Assembly (NCBI GenBank): GCA_900540635.1
Contig: UQGU01000012.1
Location: 1 to 54,696, forward strand
Length of the DNA stretch: 54,696 bases
Source: an uncultured Eubacteriales bacterium
GTDB taxonomy: Bacteria; Bacillota; Clostridia; Oscillospirales; Oscillospiraceae
Direction of reading: 5' to 3'
How positions within the stretch are numbered: the stretch's first letter is position 1; each line of letters begins with the position of its first letter. This document shows positions 49,620 through 54,696 of the stretch, piece by piece. The notes beneath the pieces were generated by a model. That model saw only the letters and a program-made list of their open reading frames with translations. It was not told the DNA's origin and searched no databases. The position numbers and the translations under genes are program-made.

Positions 49620-51092
49620 TTACACCGTTCTGTCATACCGCTTCGTCAGTTCCAGAATCTTCGCAGCCAGGGCATTGGAGCCATAGCCCTTCTTCACCCG
49701 CCAGGTCCAGTTGGAGCCCACGGTGCCGGGGAAGTTCATCCGGGCCTCGCCGCCCAGGTTCAGATAATCCTGCAGCTGCACAATGGCCCGGTCGGACACG
49801 GAGCTCATACAGGTGCGGATGGTGCCCCAGACATAGCCCTCCTTGCGGGTCAATGCCATATAGTCCGCAGCAATCTTCACCGCCTCGGCAGGGGCGGTCT
49901 CGAACCACTGCCGCATGGTCATGTTGTCGTGGGTGCCGGTGTAGCAGACGGTATTGCGGGTATAGGTATGGGGCTGGTAGTCGCTGGGCTCCTTGGAATC
50001 AAAGGCGAATTCCAGCACCTTCATGCCGGGATAGCCGGAGGCATCCCGCAGATCCAGCACCTCCTGGGTCAAAAAGCCCAGATCCTCGGCGATGAAGTCC
50101 AACTGGGGCAGTCCCTTTTTCAGAGCATTCACAAAGCCCATGCCCGGGCCCTTGACCCAGTGGCCGTTCCGGGCGGTCTCGTCCCCATAGGGCACGGACC
50201 AGAAGGCCTCGAAGCCCCGGAAATGGTCCAGGCGCACCACGTCAAAGAGCTTGCCTGCGGCTCCCAGCCGGTCCAGCCACCATTTGTAGCCGGTTTCCTC
50301 CATCACGTCCCAGCGGTACAGGGGGTTGCCCCAGAGCTGGCCGTCGGCAGAGAAGGCATCCGGGGGGCAGCCTGCCACATCTGTGGGTTCCAGCTTCTCG
50401 TTCAGCTGGAACAGTTCCGGATTCTTCCAGACCTCTACGGAGTCATAGGGCACATAGATGGGCACATCGCCGATGAGCTCAATGCCGTACTCCCCTGCCT
50501 TCTTTTTCAGGGCATCCCACTGCTTGTAGAATTCATACTGCACAAAGCTGTAGAACCGGATGGGCTCCGCCAGCTCCTGGGCAGCCTGTTCCAAAGCCTC
50601 CGGCTGGCGCAGCTTCAACGCGTCCTCCCACTGGAACCAGGGTGCAAAATTGTGGGTCTCCTTCAGAGCCATGTACAGGGCAAAGTCAGGCAGCCAGGAG
50701 GCGTTGCGCTTGATAAAGGCATTCAGGGCCCGGTCGTTGCGGAAGCGGCTGTAGGCGGTTTTCAGAATGGGGGTCCGCCCGTTGTAGAGCTTGCCAAAAT
50801 CCACCTTCCCTTCGTCATCGCCCCAGTCCACAGCCAGAAGCTCCTCCTTGGTCAGCAGATGCTGCCGGACCAGGGTGTCCAGATCGATCAGATAGGGGTT
50901 GCCCGCATAGGCAGAGCAGGACTGGTAGGGGGAATCTCCATACCCCGTGGGGCCCAGGGGCAGCAGCTGCCAGGACTGCTGGCCGGATTTGTGGAGGAAA
51001 TCCAAAAACGCATAGGCATTTTTGCCCATGGTGCCCACGCCGTAAGGCCCAGGCAGAGAGGTGATATGCATGAGAATACCGGATTTGCGCAT
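49620..51092 (-). CDS. malQ: 4-alpha-glucanotransferase
   Basis: This 490-residue GH77 amylomaltase moves glucan chains between maltodextrins. It begins RKSGILMHITSLPGPYGVG and contains ELIGDVPIYVPYDS, the nucleophile region VVRLDHFRGFEAFW, IAEDLGFL with the acid-base Glu, and GTHDNMTMRQW. The ATG at 51092 follows AAGGAG by 9 bases; the frame to 51590 lies inside lrgB. It suggests that the adjacent transporter imports maltodextrins. Confidence 0.95.
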   Translation of the reverse strand: MRKSGILMHITSLPGPYGVGTMGKNAYAFLDFLHKSGQQSWQLLPLGPTGYGDSPYQSCSAYAGNPYLIDLDTLVRQHLLTKEELLAVDWGDDEGKVDFGKLYNGRTPILKTAYSRFRNDRALNAFIKRNASWLPDFALYMALKETHNFAPWFQWEDALKLRQPEALEQAAQELAEPIRFYSFVQYEFYKQWDALKKKAGEYGIELIGDVPIYVPYDSVEVWKNPELFQLNEKLEPTDVAGCPPDAFSADGQLWGNPLYRWDVMEETGYKWWLDRLGAAGKLFDVVRLDHFRGFEAFWSVPYGDETARNGHWVKGPGMGFVNALKKGLPQLDFIAEDLGFLTQEVLDLRDASGYPGMKVLEFAFDSKEPSDYQPHTYTRNTVCYTGTHDNMTMRQWFETAPAEAVKIAADYMALTRKEGYVWGTIRTCMSSVSDRAIVQLQDYLNLGGEARMNFPGTVGSNWTWRVKKGYGSNALAAKILELTKRYDRTV

Positions 51093-51121
51093 AATTGATA
51101 CACTCCTTATAGGTATATTTT

Positions 51122-51814
51122 TTACAGCACCGAATACAGAACCGGACAGGCAATTGCCGTCAGGATACCCGCCACCACCAGGGAAAGGCTGCTGACCGCG
51201 CCGGTAAGCTCGGAAATTTCCGAAGCCCGGCTGGTGCCTACCACATGAGAAGCAGTGCCAAAGGCCACGCCCTGGGCAATGGGCTCCTGAATTTTCAAAA
51301 GGCGGCACAGAGAGCTGCCGCAGATGTTGCCAAGAATGCCCGTAATGATGATCACGGCGGTTGTCACCGCAGGCACGCCCCCCAGCTGCTCGCTGATGGC
51401 GATGCCCATGGCCGTGGTAATGCTCTTGGGCAGAAGGGAGGCCAGCATTCTGTCCTCCATGGCAAAAACCCGGCAGAGGATTGCCACGCAGCCCAGGCTC
51501 ACCGCCGTTCCCGCCAGAACGCCAACAAAGATGGCCGGCAGATTCTTTTTCAGGACCTTTACCTGCTCGTACAGAGGCACGGCAAGGCACACCGTAGCCG
51601 GTGTCAGCAGCCAGGAAAAGGTTTCACAGCCCGCCGCATAATCGCGGGGGGCTACATCCAGGATTTTGATTGCGGCAATCACCAGGATCACCGCAATGAG
51701 GATCGGATTGCAAATGGGGCTTTTCAGCTTTTTTTGCAGCCAGATGCCGAATTCATAGGCCCCCAGCGTCAGGACAATGGCAAACAGGGAAGTCGCCGTC
51801 AGAAGCTCATTCAT
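51122..51814 (-). CDS. lrgB: LrgB/CidB-family membrane protein
   Basis: This 230-residue protein has about six hydrophobic helices. The family segment LLPKSITTAMGIAISEQLGG and FGTASHVVGTSRA are typical of LrgB. With LrgA it is linked to control of murein hydrolases and, in Bacillus subtilis, to pyruvate transport (PftAB). Its ATG lies 8 bases inside lrgA, so the two are co-translated. It ends 30 bases upstream of malQ. Confidence 0.92.
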   Translation of the reverse strand: MNELLTATSLFAIVLTLGAYEFGIWLQKKLKSPICNPILIAVILVIAAIKILDVAPRDYAAGCETFSWLLTPATVCLAVPLYEQVKVLKKNLPAIFVGVLAGTAVSLGCVAILCRVFAMEDRMLASLLPKSITTAMGIAISEQLGGVPAVTTAVIIITGILGNICGSSLCRLLKIQEPIAQGVAFGTASHVVGTSRASEISELTGAVSSLSLVVAGILTAIACPVLYSVL

Positions 51815-52166
51815 GGCACTTCCCTCCCCTTCTCAGCATCCACTGGGTCACCAGGCCGGAGACGGCGAAAACCAAAACTGTGGATACCGCCAGCACCACC
51901 CCAATGGGCAGCAGCACCGGGGCAATCTCCTGCCAGATCTCCACAATGTTTACGGCAGGGGCCACAAACAGCAGTCCCATAATGGCGATGAGAAATTTAC
52001 TGACGGCATCCACCTGGTGCAGCTTCACGATTCCCGTTTGCAGGGCAAAAAACAGCAGCACCAGCCCGTAAATCGCCGCAGGCACAGGCAGCGGCAGCAG
52101 AATGTGCAGAAGCTCTCCCAAAAGGGTAAAGCCGAAAATGATCGTTGCTTGGTATATGTATTTCAT
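51807..52166 (-). CDS. lrgA: LrgA/CidA-family holin-like protein
   Basis: This 119-residue protein has four hydrophobic helices, beginning MKYIYQATIIFGFTLLGELL, with PVPAAIYGLVLLF typical of the family. The start at 52166 gives the usual length; a weak purine-rich ribosome site precedes it. It is paired with lrgB. The longer frame to 52367 runs into the esterase gene. No LytTR-type regulator is seen nearby. Confidence 0.88.
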   Translation of the reverse strand: MKYIYQATIIFGFTLLGELLHILLPLPVPAAIYGLVLLFFALQTGIVKLHQVDAVSKFLIAIMGLLFVAPAVNIVEIWQEIAPVLLPIGVVLAVSTVLVFAVSGLVTQWMLRRGGKCHE

Positions 52167-52230
52167 GATGTTTCTTTTTCTCTTCTCTCGTTGAAGGGCT
52201 TGATCCTCTCGCCCACAGGTCGCCTTTGGC

Positions 52231-52980
52231 TCAAAACCACAGGTACTCCATGAACTGGGGCACCTGTTTTTCCCAGTCGGCTTCGCAGTGGTGGCCGCCC
52301 TCCTGGCAGTACACCGTGGCCATGGCGTGCTTTTTCCAAAAAGCCTCGGCGATTTCCCGGTTGGCAATGGCCGTGGGGTTCATTTTGCCCACCATCTTGC
52401 TCTCCTCGGTGCCCCAACTGAGATACACCCGTGTGTCCGGGTCGATGGCACCGATCTCCGAGAGCAGCTGCTTTCGGCACAGGCGGATGGCGCTGCTGAG
52501 GCAGGCCGCCTTGGAAAAGGTCGCATTGTACTTTGCCGCTGCATAGATGGACATGAGTCCGCCCATGCTGGAGCCCGCAATGCCCGTGGCCTCCCGGAAG
52601 GAATAGGTCCGGAAGGCATTGTCCACCCAGGGCTTCACCTCGTGGACAATCCACTCCATGGTCTTTCCCCCCATGCCGTGAATTTCTCCCAGACTGCCGC
52701 CCCGAACATCGTAGGGGCAGTATTCATCCAGGCGCTCCCGGCCCTCATGGCCGCACTCCATGCCAACTACGATCATTTTCTTCTGCCAGCCGTCCAGGAA
52801 TGCCTCCAGCCCCCAGCATTTGCCGTAGGTTGCATCGGAATCCCGGAACAGGTTGTGCCCGTCGAAAAAGTACATAACGGGGTAACGCTCTGCGCTTGCA
52901 TCGTAGTCATTTGGCAGGTAGATGTGCAGCGTCCGGTTCTGATTCTTCGGGGAATAATTGAATGGCTGCTTGATCACCAC
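52231..52980 (-). CDS. alpha/beta-hydrolase esterase
   Basis: This 249-residue enzyme belongs to the putative esterase family (esterase D/enterochelin esterase type). It has YPVMYFFDGHNLF near residue 35, the nucleophile elbow GSSMGGLMS with Ser near 120, and a late His in QEGGHHCEADW. There is no signal peptide, so it is cytosolic. It starts with GTG, 11 bases after the DUF1846 stop, with GAGGTGAGGGG between. The substrate is unknown. Confidence 0.85.
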   Translation of the reverse strand: MVIKQPFNYSPKNQNRTLHIYLPNDYDASAERYPVMYFFDGHNLFRDSDATYGKCWGLEAFLDGWQKKMIVVGMECGHEGRERLDEYCPYDVRGGSLGEIHGMGGKTMEWIVHEVKPWVDNAFRTYSFREATGIAGSSMGGLMSIYAAAKYNATFSKAACLSSAIRLCRKQLLSEIGAIDPDTRVYLSWGTEESKMVGKMNPTAIANREIAEAFWKKHAMATVYCQEGGHHCEADWEKQVPQFMEYLWF

Positions 52981-52991
52981 AGCCCCTCACC

Positions 52992-54458
52992 TCACGCTTC
53001 GTATTTGGGTTCGCAGGTCAGATTTACGCCCAGGCGGCGGAACATATTCATATCCACACTGGACAGCAGCACGGAGGAATGGACCTCACAGCCCCGCAGC
53101 TTGCTCAGCTGCTCCATAGCCATCTCCGCCGTGGGATTGGTGGCCGCACTGATAGACAGGGCGATCAGGGTCTCATCGGTATGCAGCCGTGGATTCCGGT
53201 TGCCCAGGTGGTCCACCTTCAGGTGCTGAATGGGATCCAGCACAGCCGGGGCAATCAGGTGCAGCTCGTCAGGAATGCCTGCCAGGGTTTTCAGCGCGTT
53301 CAGCAGCAATGCCGAAGAAGCGCCCAGCAGCTCAGAGGTGCGGCCGGTGACGATCCGTCCATCCGGCAGCTCCATGGCTGCCGCAGGTGCGCCGGTCTGT
53401 TCTGCCCGGGTAAGGGCAGGTGCAATGACCGCCCGCTCCTCAGCCCTTACGCCGGCCTTCTTCATGAGCATTTCCAGCTTATAAACCACCTCATCGGCGA
53501 CCTTGCCCTTCTTCTGGTCATCCAGAGCGGTGTAATAACGGCGGATGATCTCCTGGCGGGAAGCAAAGCAGGCAGCCTCGTCATCGATGATGCAATTGCC
53601 AACCATATTCACGCCCATATCCGTGGGGGACTTGTAGGGGCAGTAGCCCAGGATTTTTTCAAAAATGGCCACCAGCACCGGGAATGCCTCCACATCCCGG
53701 TTGTAGTTCACCGTGGTGGTGCCATAGGCCTCCAGATGGAAGGGGTCGATCATGTTCACGTCGTTCAGGTCCGCCGTAGCGGCCTCATAGGCCAGGTTCA
53801 CAGGATGGTTCAGCGGCACATTCCAGATGGGGAAGGTCTCGAATTTGGCGTAGCCCGCCGTAATGCCCCGCTCGTGCTCATGGTACAGCTGGCTCAGGCA
53901 GGTGGCCAGCTTGCCGCTGCCGGGGCCGGGGGCCGTCACCACCACCAGGGGCCGCGTCGTTTCGATATAGTCATTCTTGCCAAAGCCCTCGGGGCTGACC
54001 ACGAAGGAGGTATTGGAGGGGTAGCCCTCAATGGCATAGTGGTGGTAAACCTTGATGCCCATACCCTCCAGACGGGCCTGAAAGGCCTTTGCCACGGTGT
54101 TGTCGTGATACCGGGTGAGCACAACGCTGGAGACGTAGAGCCCAAAATTCCGGAAGATATTGATCAGCCGGATCACATCCAGGTCATAGGTAATGCCCAG
54201 ATCGCCCCGGATTTTGTTTTTTTCGATGTCGCCGGTGTTGATGGCAATGACCATCTCCACGTGGTCTTTCAGCTGCAAAAGCATCCGCAGCTTGCTGTCG
54301 GGCTGAAAGCCGGGAAGTACCCGGGATGCGTGATTGTCGTCATAGAGCTTGCCGCCAAACTCCAGGTACAGCTTGCCGCCAAACTGAGCAATGCGCTGCC
54401 GGATATGCTCCGACTGCATCTGCAAATATTTATCGTTGTCAAACGCCTTGTGAACCAT
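52992..54458 (-). CDS. DUF1846 (UPF0371) family protein
   Basis: This 488-residue cytosolic protein begins with FDNDKYLQMQSEHI and has YLEFGGKLYDDNHASRVLPGF and APGPGSGKLATCLSQLYHE, all marks of the DUF1846 family. The GPGSGK loop suggests nucleotide binding, but the role is unknown. The ATG at 54458 is used because a promoter with TATAAT at 54502-54497 lies so near that the GTG at 54491 would have almost no leader. It is followed by the esterase. Confidence 0.88.
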   Translation of the reverse strand: MVHKAFDNDKYLQMQSEHIRQRIAQFGGKLYLEFGGKLYDDNHASRVLPGFQPDSKLRMLLQLKDHVEMVIAINTGDIEKNKIRGDLGITYDLDVIRLINIFRNFGLYVSSVVLTRYHDNTVAKAFQARLEGMGIKVYHHYAIEGYPSNTSFVVSPEGFGKNDYIETTRPLVVVTAPGPGSGKLATCLSQLYHEHERGITAGYAKFETFPIWNVPLNHPVNLAYEAATADLNDVNMIDPFHLEAYGTTTVNYNRDVEAFPVLVAIFEKILGYCPYKSPTDMGVNMVGNCIIDDEAACFASRQEIIRRYYTALDDQKKGKVADEVVYKLEMLMKKAGVRAEERAVIAPALTRAEQTGAPAAAMELPDGRIVTGRTSELLGASSALLLNALKTLAGIPDELHLIAPAVLDPIQHLKVDHLGNRNPRLHTDETLIALSISAATNPTAEMAMEQLSKLRGCEVHSSVLLSSVDMNMFRRLGVNLTCEPKYEA

Positions 54459-54496
54459 GATAGCCGCCTCTTTCAAGTCAAAATCAATCACGCTAC

Positions 54497-54525
54497 ATTA
54501 TAAGGGATTTCCGGTCGAAACGCAA
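54497..54525 (-). promoter_or_regulatory. DUF1846 promoter
   Basis: On the minus strand TTGCGT (54525-54520) and TATAAT (54502-54497) are separated by 17 bases. Confidence 0.7.
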
Positions 54526-54549
54526 TAACCATCCTATGGATTTTTTCCG

Positions 54550-54590
54550 TCAAAAAACAGGCATCCGGGAAAACCGGATACCTGTTTGAA
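54550..54590 (-). terminator. rplQ terminator
   Basis: AAACAGG-CATCCGG and its complement form a 14-bp stem with one mismatch. On the minus strand six T residues follow. It ends the ribosomal protein operon. Confidence 0.9.
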
Positions 54591-54602
54591 AAGCATTTTG
54601 GA

Positions 54603-54696
54603 TTACACCAATTCGATGACAGCCATCTCAGCAGCGTCGCCGCGACGCTCGCCGGTACGGGTCACTCTGGTGTAGCCGCCGTTGCGGTCAGCGTAC
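54603..54696 (-). CDS. rplQ: ribosomal protein L17, C-terminal part
   Basis: The last 30 codons of the gene lie in the window, reading YADRNGGYTRVTRTGERRGD and ending EMAVIELV. This is the conserved end of bacterial L17 (NGGYTR, RRGDAA, IELV). The gene continues past the right edge, where rpoA and the alpha operon are expected upstream. A terminator follows. Confidence 0.93.
   Translation of the reverse strand, partial: YADRNGGYTRVTRTGERRGDAAEMAVIELV

Overview
This is a GC-rich stretch of chromosome, most likely from a spore-forming anaerobic Clostridia bacterium of the Oscillospiraceae/Ruminococcaceae type found in gut. The grounds are a spoIIR gene, a T-box leader before pheST, AddAB rather than RecBCD, strong AGGAGG ribosome sites, short palindromic intergenic repeats, and a tungsten-type aldehyde:ferredoxin oxidoreductase. 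No tRNA, rRNA, CRISPR array, insertion sequence or prophage was seen. The genes are mostly housekeeping or metabolic, in tightly overlapping operons.

Layout. 1-1020 is an AT-rich accessory edge: the start of a secreted protein, a small membrane protein and a gene remnant. 1045-15542 is a tungsten island. It holds a tungstate ABC transporter (tupABC), divergent moaE, a minus-strand operon (HTH-binding-protein regulator, moeA, moeA-binding-protein fusion, two FAD oxidoreductases, moaA, moaC, mog), then plus-strand aor and moaD-moeB. 15543-16186 holds terminators and a DUF2779 remnant. 16187-20082 is sbcDC, followed by nested inverted repeats. 20419-28325 is minus-strand: an AraC regulator, dapA-dapB-dapF-DUF624, a repeat cluster, DUF2461, a phosphoesterase and an unusual cytosolic BMP-type binding protein. 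28839-32627 is the T-box-controlled pheST operon. 33071-41459 holds addBA, spoIIR and ispE. 41587-45987 holds DUF378 and a divergent pair of one-pass membrane proteins (zinc ribbon plus Ig-like; kinase-like plus FN3-like). 46105-51092 is a maltodextrin-type ABC transporter without its ATPase, plus malQ. 51122-54458 holds lrgAB, an esterase and DUF1846. 54603-54696 is the end of rplQ.

How it works together. The tungsten island carries uptake, molybdopterin synthesis (moaA, moaC, moaD, moaE, moeB), adenylation and metal insertion (mog, two moeA), a user enzyme (aor) and a candidate metal-sensing regulator. mobA and mobB are absent from the window, which fits the nucleotide-free bis-pterin cofactor of the AOR family. 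The strongest new observation is a decamer, TTTCRYRYNN, repeated at exact 10-bp phase upstream of the tupA promoter and twice in the regulator-aor intergenic region. It sits the same distance from the -35 box at tupA and aor. The regulator has an excisionase/MerR-type HTH, a fold known in other proteins to polymerise on direct repeats, so a tungsten regulon is proposed. TupA itself appears circularly permuted.
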